Source: Planctomycetota bacterium
Lineage (GTDB): Bacteria > Planctomycetota > Planctomycetia > Planctomycetales > Planctomycetaceae
Reading direction: 5' to 3'
Length of the DNA stretch: 64,000 bases
Assembly (NCBI GenBank): GCA_023417655.1
Contig: JAEZFD010000013.1
Location: 11,236 to 75,235, forward strand
Below are positions 56,101 through 64,000 of this stretch, piece after piece. The position numbers were made by a program, and so were the translations under genes. Numbering within the stretch: position 1 is the first letter of the stretch; the number at the start of each line of letters is the position of its first letter. A model generated the notes under the pieces. That model was given only the letters and a program-made list of their open reading frames with translations, was not told the DNA's origin and did not search any database.

Positions 56101-56250
56101 CGGAACTGTCATCCGGCGAACGGCTTCATCGGGTGACAACGGTTCACCGGGCGGGCGGTCATGGCGTCGGGGAAGATGTAAAGCGGGTTCCGCAGCCACT
56201 GCGAGTGACGAAAACAGAACAGAAAGACAAACCAGCAGTTGCAGGCGCAT
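53143..56250 (-). CDS. Secreted PVC-type haem-binding CxxCH protein (second copy of the family)
   Basis: 1035 residues. Signal peptide LQLLVCLSVLFSSLAVAAEP. The N-terminal propeller-like domain has DGDG loops (DTDGDGKVDK, DTDGDGKADK), GRYWVTESLEYP and DGSLYVLDWYDRYHCYQD. A long HEAT-like helical region follows, then the single haem site CAQCH (~residue 897) and a TIGR02603-type end (VATEDGRVLTGLPIEDSPE). Same architecture as 41081-44293 but a different branch, with a longer propeller and an HPRTKKFEIFSEGTSNPWG motif typical of the largest subgroup. Export to the periplasm and oxidation of a carbohydrate-like substrate are inferred. ATG 56250 fits the signal peptide; the frame is open 59 codons upstream. 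Confidence 0.94.
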   Translation of the reverse strand: MRLQLLVCLSVLFSSLAVAAEPALHLPRRHDRPPGEPLSPDEAVRRMTVPVGFTVELVAAEPDLVNPVAMCIDERGRYWVTESLEYPRREPGPGQDRVKILEDTDGDGKVDKVTTFAEGLNIPSGIAVGYGGVWVCNAPDLLYLQDTDGDGKADKTEVIITGLGRTDTHELPNSLTWGPDGWLYGLNGVFNYCKVTYPPTSPHYKKDQKSIDFTCAIFRVHPRTKKFEIFSEGTSNPWGIAINDEGEFFLSACVIDHLWHFVESGYYIRQGGPYPPHTWPMRSIVNHKHQKAAYCGIQWFDSDAYPEEYRNVLFMGNIHGGCINADVVSRSGSTYAGQPHPGFPAKPGAWDDDTYGLIRKTGDAENPRLADFLSANDAWFMPVAQKIGPDGSLYVLDWYDRYHCYQDANADPGGVERAKGRLYRVRYQQTPHAKPFELNQKSDDELIALLASGNLYYRETAQRLLSERANEETARKLIALIQKDSVSRKQKLHAIYAVAAMPGQLQALWPAVATVQDPVFQGWATRLKFIDPQVLPQAVLEAEAVPESILNAPLEVVVQKVIGSSKLQQDGLAVKILLTALQHPKCDVPLQQLVWQNLKRRIHANPNLVAELLLQNGGPLPAYQPILGRLLTVLVEMPSVNGPQIAELLIPILKSPAVSDTVKQECLTSLIAGARNAALRHDRLRDLVRLVNAESLTGESISPPLLILRALGGDDHARGELKNVVEDVAFSLDRRLAALQTLAAMNDREVIPSLSSILGDAAHDKGFRSAVIDAAGRINDPRISEILVSRYAVCEPDLQPRIIEVLTQRPVGSIALLNAIESGRIPKAMVNQNQLARMNSFKDEALKPLIAKHFGTIRSGVRQDRQGAIGRSRDFLNGTPGDPVLGAIVFKKTCAQCHKIYGEGADVGPDITRNGRNDWAQLLQNVLDPSAVIGPGYQARIVATEDGRVLTGLPIEDSPEQLVLKLQGGKLETIPKSQIEADRLSELSMMPDELEKTMTPQELADLFAFLALDQPPENPEAKLLPGAPAQRRRNP

Positions 56251-56553
56251 GCAAACCTCTGAATCAGGAATCCAAACCGCGATGCCATCTGGACGAGAAG
56301 GATTCTCAATGGCACCCGGCTCACATTCACGTGAGCTGATGGAAAGTCTGCCAGACCCGTCCTCAAATGGAAAGGGTTCCAACCGTCTGGCCTCCAGACT
56401 GAGATTCCATTTTGTGAGGCATTTCACCGGCCCGGTTTTTGGCCAGCGGTGTTAAAGGGAGAAGATTGCAGGATCTTTGGGAACCGTCGTCGGGAAAATC
56501 GCGTCCTTCACTGAGACGCAGTGTTCGCCCCGTTTCCCTGATCAGGCCGCCAA
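56251..56553. other. Divergent intergenic region
   Basis: 303 bases between the PVC haem protein start and the AraC-type regulator. It probably contains both promoters. No gene or clear operator palindrome was found by eye. Confidence 0.4.
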
Positions 56554-57360
56554 GTGTTACAGGTCACATGCCACAAGGATGAAAGTCGCGAACACTTGCT
56601 CGTCCCGCGTATTGAAATTGACCAGATCCAGAGACTCGGTTCTGAAAGCGATTCAGAACTCCCCGGCACCTCTGCGCTGTCGGTGATCTATGCGATTTGT
56701 GCCGGCGAGTGGGATCTGTGCGACTCGGGAGACGAGGAAGTCCTTCGCCTTCATCCCGGCGATCTGTATCTGCTTGAAGCAGGCATCCCGCACCGTCTCA
56801 CTCCGACACGGACCGGGGAGCCCTCTTCCAAAGCTCCTTCCGCGTTACGAATTCCCTATCAGTCCGATCCGCCAGCAGGCGGCGGCCTTCCTCCCCGACT
56901 TCATTTCCGCGGATCTCGTCCTCTCGATGCACAGGACGTGACTGAAGCAGACCTGTGGAAGACGATCGCGGAATTGTTTCTGACAGCCTGGGTCTCATCA
57001 AATCTCAGCGGGTTGCCGGATGCAGCGTCTCCCCGAATGGATCCGGAAGTCACCCAGTCGATCATGGCAATGGAGCGTTCTCCGGCAACCGCGTGGACGA
57101 TTCAGCGTCTCGCTCAGGAAGTCGGAATCTCCCGGTCGGCACTGGCCCAGAAGTTCAAAGATCAGACCGGAAAAACTCCGAGCGACTATCTTCTGAACAT
57201 CCGGATGCGTCTCGCCGAAGAACTGCTTCGCGGCCGCCGTGAGCATCTGAAAGAGGTCGCCCGACGGACAGGGTATCAATCTGTCTCAGCGTTCAGCACC
57301 GCTTTCAAACGCTGGTCAGGTTCGCCTCCCAGCGTCCATCGCCGTCGTCCCTTGTCGTGA
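56554..57360 (+). CDS. AraC family transcriptional regulator with N-terminal cupin
   Basis: 268 residues. Residues 40-110 look like a cupin sensor (GDLYLLEAGIPHRLTP). The C-terminal ~100 residues carry the two AraC helix-turn-helices: TIQRLAQEVGISRSALAQKFKDQ and the signature HLKEVARRTGYQSVSAFSTAFKRWSGSPP (positions 57244-57330). It is divergent from the PVC haem protein gene, which could make that gene a target; this is inference from layout only. Start GTG 56554 with only a weak ribosome site; a later start cannot be excluded. Confidence 0.87.
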   Translation: MLQVTCHKDESREHLLVPRIEIDQIQRLGSESDSELPGTSALSVIYAICAGEWDLCDSGDEEVLRLHPGDLYLLEAGIPHRLTPTRTGEPSSKAPSALRIPYQSDPPAGGGLPPRLHFRGSRPLDAQDVTEADLWKTIAELFLTAWVSSNLSGLPDAASPRMDPEVTQSIMAMERSPATAWTIQRLAQEVGISRSALAQKFKDQTGKTPSDYLLNIRMRLAEELLRGRREHLKEVARRTGYQSVSAFSTAFKRWSGSPPSVHRRRPLS

Positions 57361-57489
57361 ATTCGACCTGAGAGCGGCCACATCAGTTGATCGTCTCTAC
57401 TTCCTGAAGCCGGGCCATTCCTCCTCTTGTCGACCCGTCGATGTCGTTTAAGGTGAGGGAAAGGACCGGGGCAGACAGGAGTCTTCTGA

Positions 57490-57933
57490 ATGATTCCCAC
57501 GACAGTGGAACGAGTCCCTCTGAACACGTCGGCAGAAGTGAATGATGCCATTCTCTGCCAGATGAGACGGAACCTGGAAGAGTACCATGCGGCCGGACCA
57601 CAGGCCGTTTCCACTCGCCTCCAGCAGCTCGATGCCGAATGGGACATCGAACGGACCTTGGAAGCGAATGCGGCTTCTGTTGCACTGATCGGGCTCGGTC
57701 TCGGAGCATTTGTCGATCGCCGTTACTTTGTCCTTCCGGCTGTCGTGGCAGGTTTTCTTCTGCAGCATGCACTTCAAGGATGGTGCCCGCCGCTCCCTAT
57801 CTTCCGCCGACTCGGCTTCCGAACACAACCGGAGATCGAGCAGGAACGCTATGCCCTGAAAGCAATGCGGGGAGATTTCCGTTCAGTGCAGAACGGTGAA
57901 GTCACCGAAGCGATGAGGGCGACTCTGCCCTGA
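57490..57933 (+). CDS. DUF2892-type membrane protein
   Basis: 147 residues. Residues ~55-105 are DUF2892/YgaP-like: IERTLEANAASVALIGLGLGAFVDRRYFVLPAVVAGFLLQHALQGWCPP (positions 57646-57792), two membrane segments with the NR-type and GWCP motifs of the family. The N-terminal ~50 residues (helical) and a C-terminal soluble tail are extra. In other bacteria DUF2892 often follows a rhodanese domain; no rhodanese is fused here. ATG 57490 has AGGAG upstream. It may be co-transcribed with the next gene (50-base gap). Confidence 0.85.
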   Translation: MIPTTVERVPLNTSAEVNDAILCQMRRNLEEYHAAGPQAVSTRLQQLDAEWDIERTLEANAASVALIGLGLGAFVDRRYFVLPAVVAGFLLQHALQGWCPPLPIFRRLGFRTQPEIEQERYALKAMRGDFRSVQNGEVTEAMRATLP

Positions 57934-57983
57934 AGTCATCCGTCCTGAGTGAACCTGCTTGATTTTTTTGAGAGGAGTCGCTG

Positions 57984-59135
57984 ATGTTTTCACGTCGTGA
58001 GTTTCTAGGAGCAGCGACCCTGGGTGCAGCGGCTATGGCGGTCCCCCGACATCTTTCCGCACAGACCGAGAAAAATGCGGATCCCGCAGCAGGTGCCGTC
58101 ATGCCGACAAAAGGAAATCAGGTCAACAAACCGCTGCCGGTGAATCCCGTCAGGCCAGGCCGCTACACATTGCCATTTCGTGTCGGACTGGGGGGCGTCG
58201 CCCTCGGCAATGGATTCGCGCCCACGACTGATGTCGAAGCAGAAGGAGCGATGCAGACGGCATGGGACGCCGGAGTTCGCTATTTCGACACCTCTCCCTT
58301 TTACGGCTATGGACTCAGCGAGCGGCGAATGGGAAGATTCCTGCACAATCATTCGCCGGATGACTATGTGCTTTCCACGAAAGTCGGTCGGATCTTCAAG
58401 GCGACCAGTAAAGAACTTCCGCCATCACTCTGGAAGTCCCCGTCTCCCTTCTCATTCGAGTACGACTACACCGCCGAAGGAACCCGTCGTTCGATTGAAG
58501 ACAGTCTGCAACGGCTGGGGGTTTCGCGAATCGACATTGTGTTCATCCATGACCTCGCCCCTGACAACTTTGGGGACAAATGGACGGAACACTTCGCCAT
58601 CGCGGCAAAAGGGGCGATGCCAGAGCTGACCCGAATGCGTGAGGAGGGCATCATTAAGGCCTGGGGATTCGGAGTGAATCGACCGGAACCGGCTTTGAAA
58701 GCAATCGAGATTGCCGATCCCGATATCTTCCTGCTGGCATGTCAGTATTCACTGCTGGATCACGAGGAGGCACTCGAGAAGACGTTCCCTGCACTGGAGA
58801 AGAAAGGGGCTTCTGTCGTTGTCGGGGCCCCGATTCTGGCTGGCTTTCTGGCGGGTCGAGACCGTTATCTTTACGACGGAAAAATCCCGCCGGGTGCGGT
58901 GGAGAAACGACGTCAAATCATAGAAGTCTGTGATCAGTTTGGCGTCGACCTGAGAACCGCATCCTTGCAGTTTGCGGCTGGTCCCAAGGTCGTCGCCTCT
59001 GTCATCCCCGGCGCGAGGTCGCCAGCTCAGGTCCAGGCGAACTGCCAGTCATTTCAGGTCGAGATTCCCTCGGACTTCTGGGCGACGCTGAAACAAAAAG
59101 GCCTGATCTCCCAGAACGCTCCGATTCCCGTGTAA
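57984..59135 (+). CDS. Tat-exported aldo/keto reductase
   Basis: 383 residues. Twin-arginine signal (FSRREFLGAATLGAAAMA) with cleavage near residue 28. The mature part is an AKR barrel with the catalytic set: Asp and Tyr in YFDTSPFYGYGLSE, Lys in VLSTKVGRI, His in IVFIHDLAPD. It is close to the D-threo-aldose 1-dehydrogenase type of AKR. Export of an NAD(P)-dependent enzyme is unusual, but Tat-type AKRs are frequent in planctomycetes. ATG 57984 with GAGAGGAG upstream. Confidence 0.93.
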   Translation: MFSRREFLGAATLGAAAMAVPRHLSAQTEKNADPAAGAVMPTKGNQVNKPLPVNPVRPGRYTLPFRVGLGGVALGNGFAPTTDVEAEGAMQTAWDAGVRYFDTSPFYGYGLSERRMGRFLHNHSPDDYVLSTKVGRIFKATSKELPPSLWKSPSPFSFEYDYTAEGTRRSIEDSLQRLGVSRIDIVFIHDLAPDNFGDKWTEHFAIAAKGAMPELTRMREEGIIKAWGFGVNRPEPALKAIEIADPDIFLLACQYSLLDHEEALEKTFPALEKKGASVVVGAPILAGFLAGRDRYLYDGKIPPGAVEKRRQIIEVCDQFGVDLRTASLQFAAGPKVVASVIPGARSPAQVQANCQSFQVEIPSDFWATLKQKGLISQNAPIPV

Positions 59136-59153
59136 CTCGCGCCCGACAGCGTT

Positions 59154-59696
59154 TCAGGCAATCCGTGAGGCACCGACTTTCTTCTGCGTCAGCCACCGTT
59201 CCGCCGCTGCAGGCGAACGAAGTACGACAACGTCTCGCCCTGATTTCTGCACATCAGGCAGCAGCTGCTGAAATTCCGTCCGACGCCGATGGTACGTCTT
59301 GATCACCCAGAGCAGTATGGAGTCACGAGAGAACGCCCTCGCCAACGATTCCCGATTTCCGTTGCAGCATTCCTCTCCCTGCAGGCTTCGACGCCACGTC
59401 CGCTTGATCGCTCGCAGGAAAATGACCGGGAATGAATAGTCGAGCCAGAGGATTGTGGTTGCCCGCTGCCAGATCAGATCGCGGACTGCTGCATAATTCC
59501 CGTCGATCACCCAGTCTTCCCCCTGAACGACTTCAGCGACTCTTGCGGTGAAAAGATCAGGAGCTACTGGCGTCCAGTCCGGTCCCCAGTGCAGGCTATC
59601 CAGCTCGACATGTGGGATCTGGCAGGCTGCGGCCAGACGTTTGGCGAAGGTCGACTTCCCGGCACAGCTAGTGCCGATCACAACAAAACGTGCCAC
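59154..59696 (-). CDS. FlaR-like P-loop NTPase (adenylate-kinase-related)
   Basis: 180 residues. P-loop GTSCAGKSTFAKRLA at 8-22, ELDSLHWGPDWTPV, WVIDGNYAAVRDLIWQRATTILWLDY and FLRAIKRTWRR, the set seen in FlaR/topology-modulation-type small kinases. The substrate is unknown. Starts at GTG 59696. It is downstream of the ABC permease on the same strand, 45 bases away, and may be in its transcript. Confidence 0.9.
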   Translation of the reverse strand: MARFVVIGTSCAGKSTFAKRLAAACQIPHVELDSLHWGPDWTPVAPDLFTARVAEVVQGEDWVIDGNYAAVRDLIWQRATTILWLDYSFPVIFLRAIKRTWRRSLQGEECCNGNRESLARAFSRDSILLWVIKTYHRRRTEFQQLLPDVQKSGRDVVVLRSPAAAERWLTQKKVGASRIA

Positions 59697-59741
59697 CGAA
59701 CCTCGACCCTTTCCAGAAAACGCGAGCAGGGAGTGCGATTT

Positions 59742-61322
59742 TCACCGCCCACTCAAATTCTCGACACGGCGAAGGATTTCGAACTGCAGCACGACCGACA
59801 CGAACCCTGTGACATAGATCACAGGTCCGATGAGAGAATAGTCCGGCTGGTTCTGTGCGGACAACACATAGATGATCGCTGACAACACCGGAAAGAAAAC
59901 CGTCAACAGGATCAACATACAACCAATCGCGAGCGGCAGTGCCCCCCAGTTAACGATCAACGACCAGAGCACTGTCAGCTCGCAGGTGACAAAGATCACA
60001 CAGGCCAATGAGATGATCGTCAGGAGCGGATAAATGGAGGCACCTCGCGTATCGTGCCTCCATCCGGAAAAGAATGTTTCCGAGGGAATCGCCGCAGCAA
60101 TCACGATCAGGAACAGGATGGTCGGCAGGCTCCCCAGCAGGCATCCCAGAATCTTCTGCAGACTGATGGAAAAAAGTGACTTGGGAATCATGAGCAAGGT
60201 CGACAGCGTGCCGCTTTTGCGCTCAATCTGAAACAGCTGCGACGACGCGATGAACAGCTCGGCCACCAACATGACCGCGAAGCTCGCGAGCAGAAACTGC
60301 AGCGCCGATAGCGAGAAGAACTTCCTGATGAACTCGGCATTCGACAGGCAGAGCCAGAGCCAGAATGGATAGAACAGGCACTTGAAGATCAGCACCATCG
60401 GTCCACCGGCGATGAAGTGAAAATCCTTCCATGCGATGGCGGCCTTCCAGGGCCGAGTCACGACGTGTAACCATCGATTCGATTGATTGATGCCTCTCGG
60501 ATGCACCGGTTCCGTGGCCACAGGAGCCCAGACCACGTACGAGAATCTCCACATCGCCAGCAGGAAGAGTCCCACCCCCAGCAGGATCGACGCCGGCACC
60601 TGCGTGCCGATTCCGCTGAAAGAGTGAGTCGGATCCAGAATCCGGTTCAACTCATGAATCACCGAAACCTTTTGATGCAGGTCATAAAGCTGGGTCACTG
60701 AAGTGCTGATGAGTGAGTCTTCAGTGAGCTCATGATGAGCGATGAGATCCTGAACCGAACTGTTCAGCACTTCAGGCACCCCGAGCAGGATCATCATGAG
60801 CAGCGTCATAACGACGACCGCCTCATTCGACCTGTTGACTAGCACGGAGACGACGAGTGCGAGGTTGGCGACAAAGAAGAGATAAGCCGCCAGCGAAAGG
60901 AATGCCGCGACGATCTGCAGCGACGTAATTCCCCCCAGCGTCAAAGACAGCAGGGCGAACGGAAACAGCGTCAGCAGCACGAGCATCGCGGAGAAAACAC
61001 GGTTCGTCGATTTGCCAAGCAGGACTGCCAGCGGGGAGATGTTCGCCATCAACAACAGCCCCAATGTCCCTTCTTCCTTCTCCTCGGTGATGGAAGAAGA
61101 GAAGTGACCGATCCCGGCCAGCGTGATGAGAGCGACCCCGAGATACGCCAGCTGCTGAAAGAAGACCAGCCCCGGGGCACCGACTTCCTGAGGCTGCCTC
61201 AGACTGACGATGAACATCGTCAGCAGGATCATCACAGCAGTCAGCCGTAGCAGATGCGGATGCTGCTGCAGGGCATCGTCACGGATCGATCGATTCAGGA
61301 GTGTGAGTGCACCATGGAACAT
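59742..61322 (-). CDS. ABC-2 type permease, internally duplicated
   Basis: 526 residues with about twelve hydrophobic segments in two halves. Each half carries the cytoplasmic elbow motif of ABC-2 permeases: EEKEEGTLGLLLMANISP in the first half and IERKSGTLSTLLMIPKS in the second. No ATP-binding subunit is encoded in the window, so the partner is elsewhere. Planctomycetes have GldF/NosY-like permeases of this form; the cargo is unknown. ATG 61322 is preferred over the open frame to 61451. Confidence 0.87.
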   Translation of the reverse strand: MFHGALTLLNRSIRDDALQQHPHLLRLTAVMILLTMFIVSLRQPQEVGAPGLVFFQQLAYLGVALITLAGIGHFSSSITEEKEEGTLGLLLMANISPLAVLLGKSTNRVFSAMLVLLTLFPFALLSLTLGGITSLQIVAAFLSLAAYLFFVANLALVVSVLVNRSNEAVVVMTLLMMILLGVPEVLNSSVQDLIAHHELTEDSLISTSVTQLYDLHQKVSVIHELNRILDPTHSFSGIGTQVPASILLGVGLFLLAMWRFSYVVWAPVATEPVHPRGINQSNRWLHVVTRPWKAAIAWKDFHFIAGGPMVLIFKCLFYPFWLWLCLSNAEFIRKFFSLSALQFLLASFAVMLVAELFIASSQLFQIERKSGTLSTLLMIPKSLFSISLQKILGCLLGSLPTILFLIVIAAAIPSETFFSGWRHDTRGASIYPLLTIISLACVIFVTCELTVLWSLIVNWGALPLAIGCMLILLTVFFPVLSAIIYVLSAQNQPDYSLIGPVIYVTGFVSVVLQFEILRRVENLSGR

Positions 61323-61380
61323 GATTGCCTTACGGCTACGGGGGCGATCTGTTTGAAAAATCTCCCGATGACAGCCGAGT

Positions 61381-61929
61381 TCAGCGGAGTTTCGAGGAGA
61401 TTGCCTTTCCATCGTGCATGGCAATCCAGGCAAACAGTGGACAAAGTCCAATCCCGAGCGCGGTAGCGATCAGTCCCTTCACGACCACAAAGTTCACCAG
61501 CGGTAGCTCGGTCACCCCACTTGACTGAATCAATGCAACCAAAATCGGTGCTACCAGCATTCGCCCGGCAACTCCGAACACCATTGCCCGAGGGAACGCA
61601 CTTACCGAGGCATATTCCCCGAGCATCTTCATCCACCCGAACTCAGGGAGCGGTGGAAAACGTCCCTTCTGCATTTCATGCCGCGTCAGATGAGACACGA
61701 TGAGGCACGCGATAAAGGGGAGGAAAAAGCAGGTCGCCTCCGTATCTTCGATCAGACTGCGAGGCCCCGAGACCGGAACGATTTCCGAGTCGCGAAAAGC
61801 CGACCAGGCAATCACCGCATTGATCAGAAAGTTACACCCAATGGCGATCAGTCCCTGATCCAGCCATAAGTACCTCCGCGCGGCCGGAGTGAGCGGAGTT
61901 TTCTTCCCTGAAGGGACATCGTTCGTCAC
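61381..61929 (-). CDS. Membrane protein of unknown function
   Basis: 182 residues, four hydrophobic segments (AIGCNFLINAVIAWSAF, CFFLPFIACLIVSHL, AMVFGVAGRMLVAPILVALI, VVVKGLIATALGIGLCPLFAW). No family recognised. GTG 61929 overlaps the UspA stop by four bases (GTGA), so translation is probably coupled to the upstream gene. The next gene downstream is the ABC permease, 58 bases away. Confidence 0.85.
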   Translation of the reverse strand: MTNDVPSGKKTPLTPAARRYLWLDQGLIAIGCNFLINAVIAWSAFRDSEIVPVSGPRSLIEDTEATCFFLPFIACLIVSHLTRHEMQKGRFPPLPEFGWMKMLGEYASVSAFPRAMVFGVAGRMLVAPILVALIQSSGVTELPLVNFVVVKGLIATALGIGLCPLFAWIAMHDGKAISSKLR

Positions 61930-62789
61930 ACCGGCTCCACAGGTAAAATAGAATCATGAGTTCGGACCAGCAGGAGCGAGCAGTTTTGCTCACAAAGTCG
62001 GCGCAGCATTGCCCCGATCTTCTTGGGATCGATCGGGCCATCAGGCCAGCTGATCACAACGAGCGACGCATTGTGTTCATCTACGAACTGATGAATTGCA
62101 TCCGAAGCGTCACCATTCGCGATCGCAATTCGGGTCCCCTGATCCAATGTCCGGAAATCAGTATCGAACAGCCGCTCCTGCATCACGTTCTGAATCTGCT
62201 CGACGACCCCGCGGCCGGAACTCGAATCGACAGAATGGGCGACAAGGAGTCGGGCCTGCACCTGCTGAGCTAGCGACACGGCAGCCCGCAATGCCTGATC
62301 TCCATTCGCTGACAGGTCGTCATAGACGACAAAGCAAGGAATGTCCTTATCAAATGCCTGTGGCACCGCCATCCATAAATCGTGGCGACACCCGTCGAGA
62401 ACCTGAGCCAGCCGAGTCGGATCATCGTCAGACAACAGATCCGGAAGACTGATGAATGCAAACGAAAGCGGAGCGGGTTGAGCCGAGGCACCTCCGTTCT
62501 TCTCATTCTGAATCAGGTCCGACATCATCTCGACGCCTCGCTGACGAAGCGTCGTTGCCGTTTCCGAGTGCAGTTTCTGAACTTCAAAGTCGCTGGGCCA
62601 GTCCCTTTCGTTCGCTGCCGCCGTTGACTCGTCGGCGACAGATCGGGGGTCAAACCCCGTGAACAGATACACAGCCGCCTGAGAGCAGCTGGCCACGAGT
62701 CCCGCCTGGTCGATCGCTGCGAGGGTTCCCGGCGTCCATTGAGTCCCGTCGATTTGTGCTTCGACGAGGATTGTATTCCTGCTGACCAT
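61926..62789 (-). CDS. Universal stress protein (UspA) family, tandem or degenerate
   Basis: 287 residues. The C-terminal half fits a UspA fold: IPCFVVYDDLSANGDQALRAAVSLAQQ, then ARLLVAHSV and the C-terminal IHQFVDEHNASLVVISW with LLRRLCEQNCSLLLV. The N-terminal half has similar strand-helix spacing but no clear ATP-binding GxxGS(x)9S/T motif, so it may be a decayed first copy. Stress-linked, cytoplasmic. It heads a unit with a membrane protein (4-base overlap) and the ABC permease. Confidence 0.8.
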   Translation of the reverse strand: MVSRNTILVEAQIDGTQWTPGTLAAIDQAGLVASCSQAAVYLFTGFDPRSVADESTAAANERDWPSDFEVQKLHSETATTLRQRGVEMMSDLIQNEKNGGASAQPAPLSFAFISLPDLLSDDDPTRLAQVLDGCRHDLWMAVPQAFDKDIPCFVVYDDLSANGDQALRAAVSLAQQVQARLLVAHSVDSSSGRGVVEQIQNVMQERLFDTDFRTLDQGTRIAIANGDASDAIHQFVDEHNASLVVISWPDGPIDPKKIGAMLRRLCEQNCSLLLVRTHDSILPVEPV

Positions 62790-62945
62790 ACTGGTCCGAT
62801 TCCTCCTGATTTCGCATCACAGGGCGAGCCCTAGCGCAGCCCCGTCCATTCAATCCTGATCCCGCTAAACTTACCAGAGCCCGTCCCGGGCGCCGCTGCC
62901 CGCATTCAACAGATGCCACGGCCCTGTCGACTTCATCGTTCCGCC

Positions 62946-63767
62946 TCAGGATCTCAGTCCGGCAGCTTCCATCAGTCGAGCTGTCTGAACATAGGCCTCA
63001 CGAACCCACTCCTCAATCTTGTCAGGTTCTGGAGAAAATTCGAGTTCAATAGAGACTGTTCCGGAAAAATCGAGCTCCCGAATCGCATCCAGATAAGGCG
63101 GGAAATCGACGACTCCTCGACCCGGCGGCAGGTCGCCATGCTTTTTTCCGTCGCAGTCCGAGATATGAACGTGGACGGCCTTCCCTTTCAACTTCGTAAT
63201 CTCGCTCGCGTCGACCCGTGCGAGATGCAGATGGGAAATATCGATGTTCGCCCCGAACGCCGGATGCCCGACGTCTTCCAAAAACTGAGTCATGGTCTGC
63301 ACATTATTCACCAGCGACAGATGGAACGGCTCCAGTTCAAGAGCGATTTTCAGTCCCAGGTCACCGGCATAGTCCGCAAGAGCTCGGCAGTTGTCGGCCG
63401 CGATTCGCCATTGCTCCTGAGGAGGAATGACTTCCTGATTCCAGATGTATTCGCCCAGTACCAGCAGCAGATTTTCAGCCCCGTACTCATACGCCAGATC
63501 GAGATGTTCCCGGCATCGATCCAAATGGAACTCCTGCACGCTGCGGTTGAAATCGCACAGGCCGAACGCGACGCAACAAAGTGACACGATCGGCAGATCC
63601 AGTCGCTCACATTCCCGGGCGATCAGTCGTCGTTCCCGAATCTCGATCTCCAGGGGATCGATAAGCAGGTCAATGGAATCGAATCCGATCTCCTTGGTTT
63701 TGGCGATTCCCCATTCGACTGGACGTCCCGCCTGTGACCATGCCGAATTGATCAGTCCGAGTCGCAT
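62946..63767 (-). CDS. Sugar phosphate isomerase/epimerase-like TIM barrel (xylose isomerase-like)
   Basis: 273 residues. AP endonuclease 2-type barrel: FDSIDLLIDPLE, ENLLLVLGEYIW, LGLKIALELEPFHLSL (Glu metal ligand), FGANIDISHLHLA (Asp/His) and VHVHISDCDGKKHGDLPPGRG (His, Asp), ending with VSIELEFS. The metal ligands of the family appear complete. Substrate unknown; isomerisation or epimerisation of a keto-sugar or inositol derivative is typical. ATG 63767 has AAGGGA upstream; TTG 63770 is adjacent. Confidence 0.92.
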   Translation of the reverse strand: MRLGLINSAWSQAGRPVEWGIAKTKEIGFDSIDLLIDPLEIEIRERRLIARECERLDLPIVSLCCVAFGLCDFNRSVQEFHLDRCREHLDLAYEYGAENLLLVLGEYIWNQEVIPPQEQWRIAADNCRALADYAGDLGLKIALELEPFHLSLVNNVQTMTQFLEDVGHPAFGANIDISHLHLARVDASEITKLKGKAVHVHISDCDGKKHGDLPPGRGVVDFPPYLDAIRELDFSGTVSIELEFSPEPDKIEEWVREAYVQTARLMEAAGLRS

Positions 63768-64000
63768 CAATCATTCCCTTAAGGTCATCTCAAAAACCGA
63801 TGACAATCACCGGATCGCCGCTATCCCATCAGCATAGGCAGATTTGTCAATTGAATGCGAATCTGTGTCGGGGAAGCGGAAATTCGGATGGGGCTTTACT
63901 AAATTTTCGCGGGACGGCACCACGCCGTCGTGAGTGATTTGCGGACCTCAACTGCATGTCAACTGGCAGATGAAATCTGCACGGGAATGATACCCCGGCG

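Overview
The window looks like a chromosomal segment of a planctomycete (phylum Planctomycetota, order Planctomycetales or close to it; I cannot resolve the genus). The evidence is the gene content: a DUF1592/DUF1552 pair, two very large PVC-type CxxCH haem proteins, MJ0042 zinc-ribbon and FHA proteins, a pseudokinase-like membrane protein, proline/glutamine-rich lipoproteins, and a beta-RFAP synthase homologue. Base composition is evenly GC-rich with no obvious composition break. I saw no tRNA, rRNA, insertion sequence, prophage, integrase or CRISPR array.

Layout. 0.1-4.2 kb: a two-gene plus-strand unit (DUF1592 cytochrome-like protein, then a Tat-exported DUF1552 protein) closed by a strong terminator. 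4.4-9.9 kb: gyrA and a pseudokinase on the minus strand. 10.2-13.3 kb: two envelope lipoproteins, the second a Wza-like polysaccharide export protein. 13.4-17.7 kb: a small coiled-coil protein, then methyltransferase, cmk, an FHA protein and rsgA. 17.9-19.3 kb: a sigma54-activator-like AAA+ protein without its sigma54 contact loop. 20-30 kb: scattered metabolic and envelope genes (DinB, RidA, a membrane-START fusion, FAD-Rieske oxidoreductase, ThuA, a TIGR01777 epimerase, a TPR lipoprotein). 30.3-34.2 kb: GH57 enzyme and glycogen synthase, a storage-glucan unit. 34.7-41 kb: beta-RFAP synthase, a small membrane gene split by a 14-bp duplication, and a degenerate SbcD/SbcC-like pair. 41-46 kb: PVC haem protein, comF, hemC. 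46-52.8 kb: macro-domain protein, histidine-rich lipoprotein, SDR, peroxiredoxin, and a group of hexulose-phosphate-synthase-like protein, zinc-type dehydrogenase and Gfo/Idh oxidoreductase. 53-59 kb: second PVC haem protein, AraC regulator, DUF2892 protein, Tat-exported aldo/keto reductase. 59-63.8 kb: FlaR-like P-loop kinase, an ABC-2 permease/membrane protein/UspA unit with overlapping genes, and a sugar-phosphate isomerase-like protein.

Most genes are single or in short units. The clearest functional groups are glycogen metabolism (glgA with GH57), the DUF1592/DUF1552 pair, the UspA-membrane-permease unit, and the phosphoesterase-like/SMC-like pair. That last pair is the best candidate for an undescribed system: the nuclease-type subunit has lost the recognisable metallophosphoesterase ligands, while the ATPase keeps intact Walker motifs, carries a Cys/His-rich segment in its coiled coil and ends in two DUF4332 helix-hairpin-helix domains. 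Other notable points are a gyrase A with non-canonical quinolone-pocket residues, an AAA+ regulator without GAFTGA, and a perfect 14-bp tandem duplication that splits what would otherwise be one reading frame.
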